DNA of 64,000 nucleotides, from the NCBI GenBank assembly GCA_029747015.1, contig JAKOGI010002785.1, forward strand, positions 1-64,000, written 5' to 3'. Position numbers and translations under genes: made by a program. Shown here piece by piece: positions 22,038 to 33,859 of this stretch. The notes beneath the pieces are model-generated. The model was given only the letters and a program-made list of their open reading frames with translations, did not search any database and was not told the origin of the DNA. This DNA comes from Carnegiea gigantea. Its lineage: Eukaryota > Streptophyta > Magnoliopsida > Caryophyllales > Cactaceae. Numbering within the stretch: the stretch's first letter is position 1; each line of letters starts with the position of its first letter.

Positions 22038-23168
22038 TGATGTATCCTCAAGGGGGGGTAGCCAAAGCAAGCCAAATCAGAATGCAAAGAGAACAAACGG
22101 ATTCAAGCTTCCTTTGTAAACACAAGCTCAAAGTAGGGTAGTTTTGTGAATAGAACCGAAACTAGCACCTCACTTGGATACAGAAACACCACCAAGTTTA
22201 GTACTAGGGCCCTTAACAACTCCTTGGATACAGAAACACCACCAAAGAGAGGTTAAGACTCTTGCTAGATCACCACCCTACCCGGCCAAAGATAGAGATA
22301 AGCTAGAAGAGAGTTTGGGAGTTCAAAGGAGCAAAGCTCAACTTCAATCTATTTTCTCAACATGATGGCCGGCCAAAGGGCCTTGGGGGGCTTAAATACA
22401 AAGCTTCCTAGTACAAAACATAGGCCCTAGACTACCTTACAAGCTAAACTAGGCAAAAACCTGAAAATCAAAACAACACCAAAAACGGTTAGATTAAACC
22501 GTGGCTTGACACATCTTCATTGTTGATCTTGAGGCTTAGGTGTCGACCTTGGGAGCTTGGGAGACCTCAATCAGCAGCTTGGCACTCTAATCAAGTCATT
22601 TTCAAGTGGATTAAACCTTGATAAGAGCAAAAAGCACCTCAAAAAGAACAATATGCAGCTGCTGCCTTTACCCGGGTAAAAGGGAGTTTCTTCCCTTAAT
22701 TTGCTGGTTAATAGCTCCACAAGTGTGTAATTTGGCTGAGTTTTTTTATGGCCACTTGATAATATTTTTAATATGCTTTCAAGCCATAAAAGTTTCAGTC
22801 CAAATGGAGGAGCTTTGGGCGTCCAAACAGACCCATTTCCAGAACTGGGCAGAACTGAAACAGTTTTGAGCACTTGACTTCAACAGCTGATTTGAGGTAG
22901 CAAATGACCTCCAAATGACTTGCAATTGGTCTTATTGGAAAGAACACATCTTAAACTTAAAGTTAGGCCTCCTGCATCCCAATCATATCCATTGGAAGGT
23001 CATGTAAAAAGGTGTACAAAACCGGGTTTGTTCACAGGCCGAAAACAGGATGAAGGCTGAAAATGGCTAAGGCAAACTAGGCATGTTTTTTGCACTTTAG
23101 CCATTGATTCTGATTGTTTTGGAGCACCTTGAGGGTAGGTATTCATGGTCATGGATGGATCTCCATCA
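22038..23168 (-). repeat. F3 5' LTR (1131 bp)
   Basis: Contains two copies of the direct repeat CTTGGATACAGAAACACCAC (near 22170 and 22220); the 3' LTR has one. Ends CCATCA, then the TSD TTAGG. Confidence 0.9.
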
Positions 23169-23173
23169 TTAGG

Positions 23174-23516
23174 AGTACTTTAGGTTAGGGAAAATTGGGC
23201 TTCCAAAACCGGGTACAATCTGGCCTGGAAGAACAGTTTCGGCAGTTGGGCTTTAACAAAGGGTTTGGGTGGGCAAATGACATCCAAATGGGATGAAGCT
23301 TGATTTATTGGGCAGCTAACTCTCCCATCTTTCCAGGAACACCAAAAGTTTGGCTTTAAAGCCTCAGGACATCAGGTTACCAAGGTCAGAAAGTCGGGCC
23401 ATGCGGAGGATGAACCCGGTAGAATGCAAGTGATCATCTCTTGATTGATTTCTAGTCCTTGGAAAGCCTTTATGACCTCTTGAGCTAGAAGAACCCCTTG
23501 GGGCTGATCCCCATCA
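23174..23516 (-). repeat. F2 LTR left copy, U3 side (343 bp)
   Basis: Continuation of 18079-18871 after F3; ends GATCCCCATCA next to the purine tract (23517-23529). Confidence 0.87.
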
Positions 23517-26500
23517 TCCTCCCCAGCTTGGAAAGAGTTTGTCCTCAAACTTGGTAGCTCTTCTTCTTCATCAAAGTAGGGCCTCAAATCGGCTACATTG
23601 AATGTAGCGGATACTCCATATTCGCCGGGCAAGTCAACCTTGTATGCATTGGAATTGATCTTTTCAAGGATCTTGAATGGGCCATCCGAGCGTGGAAGAA
23701 GCTTGGACCTTCTTTTGCTTGGAAATCGTTCCTTTCTTAGATGGATCCATACTAAATCCCCGGGCTTAAATTGGACTTCCTTTCGGTGCTTGTTCACCCG
23801 TTCCTTGGTTTGATCATTGGACCTCTCGATTTTAGCTCTCACTTGGGCATGGAGCTCTTGGATTTCCTTTGCCCTTTTCTCGGCCTCCCAACTAAACTTG
23901 GTTGGAGTAGGGAGGGGTGTGAGGTCAATAGGAGTACAAGGGTTGAACCCATAGACAACTTGGAATGGAGAGAGGCCCGTGGCTTTGCTTGGCGCCCGAT
24001 TGTAGGCAAACTCGGCATGGCTAAGCAACTCGTCCCAACCCTTTGTGCTCTTCTTGGCTAGGACCCTTAACAAAGTACCCAAGGTCCTATTGGTGACCTC
24101 GGTTTGGCCATCCGTTTGGGGGTGACATGATGTGCTGAATTTGAGATGAGTGCCCATCTTCTTCCATAAGGTGAGCCAAAAATGACTCATGAACTTGCTA
24201 TCCCGGTCGGACACCATGCTTTTGGGAATGCCATGGAGCCTCACAATCTCCTTGAAGTAGAGGCTAGCAATTTGAGTGGCATCATGAGTGGTATGGCATG
24301 AGACAAAGTGTGCCATCTTGGAGAATCGGTCAACTACCACCATGATGGAATCCTTGTTTCTTTGTGTCCTTGGAAGGCCGGTAATGAAATCTAAACTCAC
24401 ATCCTCCTAAGGAGCTTGTGGGACCGGTAAGGGTGAGTAAAGACCTTGAGGCAAGACATGGCTTTTGGCAAGTTGACAAGTAAAACACCGTTTAACATAA
24501 TGTTCGACATCCTTGGCCATCTTGGGCCAATAGTAGTGTTCTTTCAACATGAGTGTGGTCTTCTCAATGCCGAAGTGACCGGCCAAAGCCCCTCCATGGA
24601 CTTCTTTAATCAAAAGCTCCCTAATACCTCCTTTGGGAACACATAACCGGTTTCCTTTGAATAAGAACCCCTCTTGAATGTGAAATGGGCCGTGGGGATG
24701 CCGTGAGCATACTTCAAAGGTCTCCTTGAAGTCTTCATCTTTGGGGTACAACTCTTTGATCATTTCAAACCCAATGACTCTTGAATCAAGGGATGAGAGG
24801 AGGAGATATCTCCTAGACAAAGCATCCGCACCCTTGTTTAAGTGTCCGAACTTGTGGTGGATCACAAAGTGGAAAGCTTGAAGACATTCCACCCATTTAG
24901 CATGCCTTGGGTTGAGCTTATGTTGCCCTTGTATGAACTTGAGCGCCTCATGATCCGAATGGAGGATGAATTCTCCTCCCACCAAATAGTGTCTCCAATG
25001 TTCCAAGGCCCTTACTATGGCGTAAAACTCCTTATCATATGTTGAGTATCTTCGCTTGGCCTCATTGAGTTTCTCACTAAAGTAAGCTAAGGGTCGGCCT
25101 TCTTGTGATAAGACCGCCCCTATGCCCACTCCCGAAGCATCACACTCAACCTCAAATATCTTGGAGAAGCTTGGAAGAGCAAGTATGGGTGCACTAGTGA
25201 GTTTCTCCTTGACATCTTCAAAGGCGGTTTGGGCCTTTTCATTCCACTCAAACTTCTTGGACTTGAGGATCTCAGTCAAAGGAGCCATGATTGTGCTAAA
25301 ATTCTTGACAAACCTCCTATAGAAAGAGGCTAAGCCATGAAAACTTCTCACTTGGTGGATAGATGAAGGAATCGGCCATTCTCGGATGGATTGGACTTTG
25401 CTCTCATCAACTTGTATCCCGCGGGCCGAAACAACATACCCTAAGAAAACAACTTGGGGAGTGAAGAAGTGACACTTCTCCACGTTGCCATACAACTTCT
25501 CTTGGGAGAGAACTTCAAGAACTTGTTGGAGGTGATTAGCATGCTCCTTCTCACCTTGGCTATAAACCAAGATGTCATCGAAATAGACCACCACAAACCT
25601 TCCAATGAAAGGCTTGAGGACTTGATTCATTAGACGCATGAAAGTGCTTGGAGCATTAGTAAGGCCAAATGGCATGACCAACCATTCATATAGTCCCCCT
25701 TTGGTCTTGAAGGCCGTCTTCCACTCATCCCCTTCATAGATTCGAATTTGATAGTAGCCACTCCTAAGATCAATCTTAGAGAAAACGGTGGCCCCATGCA
25801 ACTCATCAAGTAGGTCCTCCAACCTAGGGATGGGATAGCGGTACTTAATAGTAATCTTGTTGATAGCCCTACTATCCACACACATCCTCATGCTTCCATC
25901 CTTCTTTGGAACCAATAAGGCCGGAACGGCACATGGACTCAAACTCTCCCGAATCATTCCTTTGGCCAAAAGTTCATCCACTTGTCTTTGGATTTCTTGG
26001 GTTTCTTGTGGGTTCATTCTATAGGCCGGTTTATTTGGAAGGGTGGATCCGGGAATGAGGTCTATCTTGTGTTGGATGGTCCTTTGAGGGGGTAGGCCAT
26101 GAGGTATTTCTTGTGGGAACACATGATCATAGGTTTGGAGAATAGGAATTAGGAGGGGGTGGGAATGAGTGATGGTTTCGATTTTCTCTAGGCCAAGTAA
26201 AAGCCATTCCTTGAATGATTCAAACTCATGGTTTTCGACCTTGAGGAGGTTGGAGAGGAGGATGTCTTTTTGTGGGGTTTCTTTTGGCTTGAGGAGTTGG
26301 GAAGGACGAATGGGGGTTAGGGTGATTTTCTTGTGGTCAAAGATGAAGGAGTAGGTGTTCATCCGGCCATCATGCATAACATTTCTATCAAAAAGCCATG
26401 GTCTACCAAGGAGTGCATGACATGCATCCATGGGAACCACATCACACCAAATCTCATCCTTATAATTCTTTCCAATGCTCAAAGTAACTAAGCAACGGGA

Positions 26501-27844
26501 TGAAACATGAATACCTTTGCCTTGGTTGAGCCATTGAATGGTGTATGAAAAGGGGTGTGGAGATGCCGTGAGTTGAAGCTTGTCCACCAAGGTCTTGGAT
26601 GCCACATTGGTGCAACTCCCTCCATCAATGATGAGGGAGCATACTTTGCCTCCTATGGTGCATCTTGTGTGAAAGATGGCCTCCCTTTGTTCGTTTCCAT
26701 CTTGAGTAGCCAACCCACTCAAAGCTCGCCTAACCACCAAGAGTTCACCTTCATCCGGACCCTCCTCTACTTCTTCTAGGGCCTCATTCAAGTACAACTC
26801 CTCTTCCTCCATTTCCTCCTCAAAAGATGCTTGGTACTCGGCTAGGGTAACCACTCTCTTGTTTGGACACTCGGATGCAATGTGTCCTAGGCCTTGGCAC
26901 CTAAAGCACCGCCTTGTCTCCTTTGGTTTGGTGGGCACTTGAGGGGCTGTTTTGGAGACCGTAGGTGGAGGTGGTTTCGGGTTTGGAGGGCTAAAGGGCT
27001 TTGGGGCAGTGTAGGAAGGCCTTTGAGGAGTGTAGGTACGATTTTGTGGTTTAAAGGCTTCACTCTTCCCCCTAGCTTTCTTTTGTAGTTCCACCTTATG
27101 AGCTAAAGAGCTTAACTCATCAAGGGTGGTGTATGGGTACAATTCTGTTACATGGGCTATCTTCTCATCCAACCCACCAAGATACCTCACCAAAGTTTGT
27201 TCCTCATCCTCCTTAAGGTCACATTTTATGATCAATTGCTCAAATTCCCTCGTATATTCCTCCACACCTAGAGACCCTTGTTTTAAATGGTGGAGTCTAG
27301 AAAAGTTCTCTTGAAGGTAGTGAGAGGGAAGGAACTTCTCTTTGAGTTTTTCTTTCATTTTCCTCCAAGTTTTAATCTTCCCCTTCCCCTTCTTAGCCCT
27401 CTTAGATAAAACATTAGCCCACCAAGTAGAAGCATACTTTCTAAACTTAAGGGCTACTAGTTTTACCTTCTTTTCATCCGAGATGTCCTTGTAATTGAAC
27501 ACCCTCTCCACGGTTTGTAGCCAATCCAAGAACTCGTCTGGATCAAGCTTGCCTTCAAACTCGAGGATGTCAACCTTGAAGTCGTTGAAGCCACCCCCAT
27601 GGTGCCTTCTATGCCTCCTTGATCCTCTACTAGCTCCACCTTGAGAGCCAAAAGGGTTGAAATCCGAATCACTCTCATTCGGGTCACTAGATTCACTTGG
27701 AATAGGTGAATCCCTTAAGTTGTCTCTCCTTTCTCTCATGAGTCTTTGAAGTTGGGATTGCAAATACTTAACTCTAGCTTCCATTTCGGCCTTTTCTTTC
27801 AAGCCCTGCTCGGCCACTTGCTCGGGTGTATCGCTAGAAGACAT
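23372..27844 (-). pseudogene. F2 copy 2a gag-pol (single nonsense codon)
   Basis: The ATG at 27844 opens Gag with a coiled coil ([16 protein letters not shown]), Gag core, [14 protein letters not shown] protease, RT (YFDDILVYS), RNase H and integrase in one frame. A stop at 24407-24409 replaces Trp in the PQAPWED motif just before the integrase catalytic core. The frame continues through the D-D-E triad (LDFITG, VSDRDSKF, QTEVTN) and an SH3-like C-terminal domain (RSDGPFKILEKI) into the LTR, ending at 23372. The translated product would be Gag-PR-RT-RH plus the integrase zinc domain only. It is very close to 2b and 2c; residues such as VECLQAF and RVIGFEMI are shared with 2c and not 2b. Confidence 0.9.
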
Positions 27845-27896
27845 GATGTGTGAGCTTTGTGAAAGAGAAGGACGAGAATTGGCAGAAAAGGAGGTG

Positions 27897-28009
27897 GCAC
27901 GGTCGTGCCCTTAAGCACGGGTAGGCCGTGCCAAAGTGCTGTCAAAAGGTGAAAATGGGCTGAAAAGGCAGTGGCACGATCGTGCCCTTAAGCACGGGTA
28001 GGTCGTGCA
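27897..28009 (-). repeat. GC-rich hairpin repeats in F2 leader (2a)
   Basis: Two 36-bp units (27897-27932, 27974-28009; spacing 77 bp). The outer arms GGCACGG/CCGTGCC and inner arms CGTGC/GCACG around CCTTAA form a two-tier stem-loop. The second unit has arm changes (GCACGATC, GGTCGTGC). Confidence 0.78.
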
Positions 28010-28104
28010 AAAATACTGCCCAGCGCGGGTGAAGAAAGGTGGTTTTGCGGTTTGTGTTTGGGAAATGTGTTTGGGCTGGAAGCTTGGCCAAGAGGGTAGC
28101 CTAA

Positions 28105-28116
28105 GCTCTGATACCA
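28105..28116 (-). other. Primer-binding site (tRNA-iMet), F2 copy 2a
   Basis: Minus strand TGGTATCAGAGC beside the LTR at 28120. Confidence 0.87.
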
Positions 28117-28119
28117 AGA

Positions 28120-29253
28120 TGACGTATGTAGCCAAGGGGATGTCAAGAATGAGGATATAAGATGGGAAAGATCGAAAACAATACCAAGCAAAACCGAATA
28201 GAACAAGTAGCTCAAAACCGATCTTGGAAGATAGAATGCAACCCTCTTGTCTAGGATAAGCCAACGACGCCACCTAGAGGAGAAGTTGGGCTATTCCTCC
28301 TTCACTTATGGATACAGAATTTAATCACCACCATAAGCAAGAAAAGGAACCTAGAAGATCACCACTTGAACTAGCCAATTCAAGCTAAAGCAACTAGGAA
28401 TTTCAAGAGGGAGTATAACACTCAATTTCATTTGCATAAATGTTCAAGCTGCCTTCTTACATTCCTAAAGGCCCCTTATATAGGAGGGAGCCTCAAAATT
28501 CAGATTACAAGGGGTACAAACCAAGCCAATCGGACCAAGACAAAAGGGAAGCACAAAAAGCAAGAAAAGTACAAAAGGTGATGTTGACAGTTGCTGTCCA
28601 GTTTTCCAGATTACAGGGTCAACTTTCAGCAGCTGTATCTTCGTCCTTACTTACCTAAATTGGCTCCAACATACGTTAGTAGAAAGCTTAGAAAGTGTTC
28701 TTTCATATGACTACTTTTAGAGCTCATTTGGTGTAGCCGTTCACGAGATATAAACAGAACAAGTGAGATGGTGCAGGCTGACTTCCCAAAAGCAGGTTTA
28801 GAAGTTTCCTTGCTTTTAGCCTCCTTGGGACACGTTTGACTCTGGTTTCTTTTCCCACCCTTTTAGCCAACTCAAAAAGGGATCTAGGTTTCAAAATTCC
28901 AGGTTGTTAGGAGTACTTTAGGTTAGGGAAAATTGGGCTTCCAAAACCGGGTACGATCTGGCCTGGAAGAACAGTTTGGGTAGTTGGGCTTTAACAAAGG
29001 GTTTGGGTGGGCAAATGACATCCAAATGGGATGAAACTTGATTTATTGGGCAGCTAACTCTCCCATATTTCCAGGAACACCAAAATTTGGCTTTAAATCC
29101 TCAGGACATCAGGTTACCAAGGTCAGAAAGTCGGGCCATGCGCAGGATGAACCCGGTAGAATGCAAGTGATCATCTCTTGATTGATTTCTAGTCCTTGGA
29201 AAGCCTTTATGACCTCTTGAGCTAGAAGAACCCCTTGGGGCTGATCCCCATCA
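28120..29253 (-). repeat. F2 LTR, middle copy (1134 bp)
   Basis: Shared by 2a (5' LTR) and 2b (3' LTR). The terminus has one change (TGACG for TGATG). Minus-strand TATA at 28476-28482. Confidence 0.9.
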
Positions 29254-32200
29254 TCCTCCCCAGCTTGGAAAGAGTTTGTCCTCAAACTTGGTAGCTGTTC
29301 TTCTTCATCAAAGTAGGGCCTCAAATCGGCTACATTGAATGTAGCGGATACTCCATATTCGCCGGGCAAGTCAACCTTGTATGCATTGGAATTGATCTTT
29401 TCAAGGATCTTGAATGGGCCATCCGAGCGTGGAAGAAGCTTGGACCTTCTTTTGCTTGGAAATAGTCCCTTTCTTAGATGGATCCATACTAAATCCCCGG
29501 GCTTAAATTGGACTTCCTTTCGGTGCTTGTTCACCCGTTCCTTGGTTTGATCATTGGACCTCTCAATTTTAGCTCTCACTTGGGCATGGAGCTCTTGGAT
29601 TTCCTTTGCCCTTTTCTCGGCCTCCCAACTAAACTTGGTTGGAGTAGGGAGGGGTGGGAGGTCAATAGGAGTACAAGGGTTGAACCCATAGACAACTTGG
29701 AATGGAGAGAGGCCCGTGGCTTTGCTTGGCGCCCGATTGTAGGCAAACTCGGCATGGCTAAGCAACTCGTCCCAACCCTTTGTGCTCTTCTTAGCTAGGA
29801 CCCTTAACAAAGTACCCAAGGTCCTATTAGTGACCTCGGTTTGGCCATCCGTCTGGGGGTGACATGATGTGCTGAATTTGAGATGAGTGCCCATCTTCTT
29901 CCATAAGGTGAGCCAAAAATGACTCATGAACTTGCTATCCCGGTCGGACACCATGCTTTTGGGAATGCCATGGAGCCTCACAATCTCCTTGAAGTAGAGG
30001 CTAGCAATTTGAGTGGCATCATGAGTGGTATGGCATAAGACAAAGTGTGCCATCTTGGAGAATCGGTCAACTACCACCATGATGGAATCCTTGTTTCTTT
30101 GTATCCTTGGAAGGCCGGTAATGAAGTCTAAACTCACATCCTCCCAAGGAGCTTGTGGGACCGGTAAGGGTGAGTAAAGACCTTGAGGCAAGACATGGCT
30201 TTTGGCAAGTTGACAAGTAGAACACCGTTTAACATAATGTTCAACATCCTTGGCCATCTTGGGCCAATAGTAGTGTTCTTTCAACATGAGTGTGGTCTTC
30301 TCAATGCCGAAGTGACCGGCTAAAGCCCCTCCATGGACTTCTTTAATCAAAAGCTCCCTAATACCTCCTTTGGGAACACATAACCGGTTTCCTTTGAATA
30401 AGAACCCCTCTTGAATGTGAAATGGGCCGTGGGGATGCCGTGGGCATACTTCAAAGGTCTCCTTGAAGTCTTCATCTTTGGGGTACAACTCTTTGATCAA
30501 TTCAAACCCAAGGACTCTTGAATCAAGGGATGAGAGGAGGAGATATCTCCTAGACAAAGCATCCGCACCCTTATTTAAGTGCCCCGACTTGTGGTGGATC
30601 ACAAAGTGGAAAGCTTGAAGATATTCCACCCATTTAGCATGCCTTGGGTTGAGCTTATGTTGCCCTTGTATGAACTTGAGCGCCTCATGATCCGAATGGA
30701 GGATGAATTCTCCTCCCACCAAATAGTGTCTCCAATGTTCCAAGGCCCTTACTATGGCGTAAAACTCCTTATCATATGTCGAGTATCTTCGCTTGGCCTC
30801 ATTGAGTTTCTCACTAAAGTAAGCTAAGGGTCGGCCTTCTTGTGATAAGATCGCCCCTATGCCCACTCCCGAAGCATCACACTCAACCTCAAATATCTTG
30901 GAGAAGCTTGGAAGAGCAAGTATGGGTGCACTAGTGAGTTTCTCCTTGACATCTTCAAAGGTGGTTTGGGCCTTTTCATTCCACTCAAACTTCTTGGACT
31001 TGAGGATCTCAGTCAAAGGAGCCATGATTGTGCTAAAATTCTTGACAAACCTCCTATAAAAAGAGGCTAAGCCATGAAAATTTCTCACTTGGTGGATAGA
31101 TGAAGGAATCGGCCATTCTCGGATGGATTGGACTTTGCTCTCATCAACTTGTATCCCGTGGGCCGAAACAACATACCCTAAGAAAACAACTTGGGGAGTG
31201 AAGAAGTGACACTTCTCCAAGTTGCCATACAACTTCTCTTGGGAGAGAACTTCAAGAACTTGTTGGAGGTGATTAGCATGCTTCTTCTCACCTTGGCTAT
31301 AAACCAAGATGTCATCGAAATAGACCACCACAAACCTTCCAATGAAAGGCTTGAGGACTTGATTCATTAGACGCATGAAAGTGCTTGGAGCATTAGTAAG
31401 GCCAAATGGCATGACCAACCATTCATATAGTCCCCCTTTGGTCTTGAAGGCCGTCTTCCACTCATCCCCTTTATAGATTCGAATTTGATAGTAGCCACTC
31501 CTAAGATCAATCTTTGAGAAAACGGTGGCCCCATGCAACTCATCAAGTAGGTCCTCCAACCTAGGGATGGGATAGTGGTACTTAATAGTAATCTTGTTGA
31601 TAGCCCTACTATCCACACACATCCTCATGCTTCCATCCTTCTTTGGAACCAATAAGGCCGGAACGGCACATGGACTCAAACTCTCCCGAGTCATTCCTTT
31701 GGCCAAAAGTTCATCCACTTGTCTTTGGATTTCTTGGGTTTCTTGTGGGTTCATTCTATAGGCCGCTTTATTTGGAAGGGTGGATCCGGGAATGAGGTCT
31801 ATCTTGTGTTGGATGGTCCTTTGAGGGGGTAGGCCATGAGGTATTTCTTGTGGGAACACATGATCATAGGTTTGGAGAATAGGGATTAGGAGGGGGTGGG
31901 AATGAGTGATAGTTTCGGTTTTCTCTAGGCCAAGTAAAAGCCATTCCTTGAATGATTCAAACTCATGGTCTTCGGCCTTGAGGAGGTTGGAGAGGAGGAT
32001 GTCTTTTTGTGGGGTTTCTTTTGGCTTGAGGAGTTGGGAAGGACGAATGGGGGTTAGGGTGATTTTCTTGTGGTCTAAGATGAAGGAGTAGGTGTTCATC
32101 CGGCTATCATGCATAACATTTCTATCAAAAAGCCATGGTCTACCAAGGAGTGCATGACATGCATCCATGAGAATCACATCACACCAAATCTCATCCTTAT

Positions 32201-33584
32201 AATTCTTTCCAATGCTCAAAGTAACTAAGCAACGGGATGAAACATCAATACCTTTGCCTTGGTTGAGCCATTGAATGGTGTATGGAAAGGGGTGGGGAGA
32301 TGCCGTGAGTTGAAGCTTGTCCACCAAGGTCTTGGATGCCACATTGGTGCAACTCCCTCCATCAATGATAAGGGAGCATACTTTGCCTCCTATGGTGCAT
32401 CTTGTGTGAAAGATGGCCTCCCTCTGTTCGTTCGCATCTTGAGTAGCCAACCCACTCAAAGCTCGCCGAACCACCAAGAGTTCACCTTCATCCGGACCCT
32501 CCTCTACTTCTTCTAGGGCCTCATTCAAGTACAACTCCTTCTCTTCCTCCATTTCCTCCTCAAAAGATGCTTGGTACTCAGCTAGGGTAACCACTCTCTT
32601 GTTTGGACACTCGGATGCAATGTGTCCTAGGCCTTGGCACCTAAAGCACCGCCTTGTCTCCTTTGGTTTTGTGGGCACTTGAGGGGCTGTTTTGGGGACC
32701 GTAGGTGGAGGTGGTTTCGGGTTTGGAGGGCTAAAGGGCTTTGGGGTAGTGTAGGAAGGCCTTTGAGGAGTGTAGGTATGATTTTGTGGTTTAAAGGCTT
32801 CACTCTCCCCCCTACCTTTCTTTTGTAGTTCCACCTTGTGAGCTAAAGAGCTTAACTCATCAAGGGTGGTGTATGGGTACAATTCTATTACATGGGCTAT
32901 CTTCTCATCCAACCCACCAACATACCTCACCAAAGTTTGTTCCTCATCCTCCTTAAGGTCACATTTTATGATCAATTGCTCAAATTCCCTCATATATTCC
33001 TCCACACCTAGAGACCCTTGTTTCAAATGGTGGAGTCTAGAAAAGTTCTCTTGAAGGTAGTGAGAGGGAAGGAACTTCTCTTTGAGTTTTTCTTTCATTT
33101 TCCTCTGAGTTTTAATCTTCCCCATCCCCTTCCTAGCCCTCTTAGATAAAACATTAGCCCACCAAGTAGAAGCATACTTTCGAAGTTTAAGGGCTACTAG
33201 TTTTACCTTCTTTTCATCCGGGATGTCCTTGTAGTCGAACACCCTCTCCCCGGTTTGTAGCCAATCCAAGAACTCGTCCGGATCAAGCTTGCCTTCAAAC
33301 TCGGGGATGTCAACTTTGAAGTCGTTGAATCCACCTCCTTGATGCCTTTCTTGTCTTCTTGATCCTCTACTAGCTCTTCCTTGTGACCCAAAAGGGTTGA
33401 AATCCGAATCACTTTCACCCGGGTCACTAGATTCACTTGGAATAGGTGAATCCCTCAAGTTGTCTCTCCTTTCCTTCATGAGTTTTTGAAGTTGGGATTG
33501 CAAATACTTAACTCTAGCTTCCATTTCGGCCTTTTCTCTCAAGGCCTGCTCGGCTATTTGTTCGGAAGTACGGCTAGAGGACAT
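29109..33584 (-). CDS. F2 copy 2b Gag-Pol polyprotein, open 1491 aa
   Basis: A single uninterrupted frame encodes all enzymes needed for LTR transposition. Order: coiled coil (~18-40), Gag core with YASTWWAN (~88-265), Pro-rich linker, CCHC knuckle [14 protein letters not shown] (~312-325), protease [12 protein letters not shown] (catalytic Asp ~406), RT with YFDDILVYS (~752), RNase H ([11 protein letters not shown], ~900), integrase HHCC (~1081-1126), and catalytic Asp, Asp, Glu near 1152, 1211 and 1243. A basic C-terminal domain (LPRSDGPFKILEKI, ~1381) follows. The last ~48 codons lie in the 3' LTR (after 29253) and end WPDFLTLVT. I see no classical chromodomain. A few private changes (e.g. 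WLQTGERVF where relatives have TVERVF) could still impair function. It is the only unbroken gag-pol in the window. Confidence 0.9.
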   Translation of the reverse strand: MSSSRTSEQIAEQALREKAEMEARVKYLQSQLQKLMKERRDNLRDSPIPSESSDPGESDSDFNPFGSQGRASRGSRRQERHQGGGFNDFKVDIPEFEGKLDPDEFLDWLQTGERVFDYKDIPDEKKVKLVALKLRKYASTWWANVLSKRARKGMGKIKTQRKMKEKLKEKFLPSHYLQENFSRLHHLKQGSLGVEEYMREFEQLIIKCDLKEDEEQTLVRYVGGLDEKIAHVIELYPYTTLDELSSLAHKVELQKKGRGESEAFKPQNHTYTPQRPSYTTPKPFSPPNPKPPPPTVPKTAPQVPTKPKETRRCFRCQGLGHIASECPNKRVVTLAEYQASFEEEMEEEKELYLNEALEEVEEGPDEGELLVVRRALSGLATQDANEQREAIFHTRCTIGGKVCSLIIDGGSCTNVASKTLVDKLQLTASPHPFPYTIQWLNQGKGIDVSSRCLVTLSIGKNYKDEIWCDVILMDACHALLGRPWLFDRNVMHDSRMNTYSFILDHKKITLTPIRPSQLLKPKETPQKDILLSNLLKAEDHEFESFKEWLLLGLEKTETITHSHPLLIPILQTYDHVFPQEIPHGLPPQRTIQHKIDLIPGSTLPNKAAYRMNPQETQEIQRQVDELLAKGMTRESLSPCAVPALLVPKKDGSMRMCVDSRAINKITIKYHYPIPRLEDLLDELHGATVFSKIDLRSGYYQIRIYKGDEWKTAFKTKGGLYEWLVMPFGLTNAPSTFMRLMNQVLKPFIGRFVVVYFDDILVYSQGEKKHANHLQQVLEVLSQEKLYGNLEKCHFFTPQVVFLGYVVSAHGIQVDESKVQSIREWPIPSSIHQVRNFHGLASFYRRFVKNFSTIMAPLTEILKSKKFEWNEKAQTTFEDVKEKLTSAPILALPSFSKIFEVECDASGVGIGAILSQEGRPLAYFSEKLNEAKRRYSTYDKEFYAIVRALEHWRHYLVGGEFILHSDHEALKFIQGQHKLNPRHAKWVEYLQAFHFVIHHKSGHLNKGADALSRRYLLLSSLDSRVLGFELIKELYPKDEDFKETFEVCPRHPHGPFHIQEGFLFKGNRLCVPKGGIRELLIKEVHGGALAGHFGIEKTTLMLKEHYYWPKMAKDVEHYVKRCSTCQLAKSHVLPQGLYSPLPVPQAPWEDVSLDFITGLPRIQRNKDSIMVVVDRFSKMAHFVLCHTTHDATQIASLYFKEIVRLHGIPKSMVSDRDSKFMSHFWLTLWKKMGTHLKFSTSCHPQTDGQTEVTNRTLGTLLRVLAKKSTKGWDELLSHAEFAYNRAPSKATGLSPFQVVYGFNPCTPIDLPPLPTPTKFSWEAEKRAKEIQELHAQVRAKIERSNDQTKERVNKHRKEVQFKPGDLVWIHLRKGLFPSKRRSKLLPRSDGPFKILEKINSNAYKVDLPGEYGVSATFNVADLRPYFDEEEQLPSLRTNSFQAGEDDGDQPQGVLLAQEVIKAFQGLEINQEMITCILPGSSCAWPDFLTLVT

Positions 33585-33636
33585 GATGTGTAAGCTTTGT
33601 GAACGAAAAGAACGAAAATAGGCTGAAAAGGAGGTG

Positions 33637-33749
33637 GCACGGTCGTGCCTTTAGGCACGGGTAGGCCGTGCCAACTTGCTGTCAAAGGGTGAAAAGTGGC
33701 TGGAAAGGCAGTGGCACGGTCGTGCCCTTAAGCACGGGTAGGCCGTGCC
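33637..33749 (-). repeat. GC-rich hairpin repeats in F2 leader (2b)
   Basis: Two 36-bp units (33637-33672, 33714-33749; spacing 77 bp) with intact arms GGCACGG/CCGTGCC, between the primer-binding site and the ATG at 33584. Confidence 0.8.
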
Positions 33750-33844
33750 AAAATGCTGTCCAGTGCGGGTGAAGAAAGGCCGTTTTGTGGTTTGTGTTTG
33801 AGAAATGTGTTTGGGGTGGAAGCTTAGCCAAGAGGGTAGCCTAA

Positions 33845-33856
33845 GCTCTGATACCA
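33845..33856 (-). other. Primer-binding site (tRNA-iMet), F2 copy 2b
   Basis: Minus strand TGGTATCAGAGC beside the LTR at 33860. Confidence 0.87.
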
Positions 33857-33859
33857 AGA

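Larger units (their letters stand above)
18872..23168 (-). mobile_element. F3: complete 4.3-kb gag-protease LTR element
   Basis: Two LTRs (18872-19952 and 22038-23168) enclose a 2085-bp internal region with primer-binding site, a hairpin leader, one long open frame and a purine tract (CAACAAGGGGAGGA at 19953-19966). The TSD is TTAGG. No RT, RNase H or integrase is present: the polymerase was lost by an in-frame deletion, so transposition needs help in trans. Confidence 0.92.

Noticed and set aside
24446..24646. Antisense frames of 60-96 codons over gag-pol
   Set aside because: Shadows of the conserved coding strand; the same ones recur in every F2 copy.
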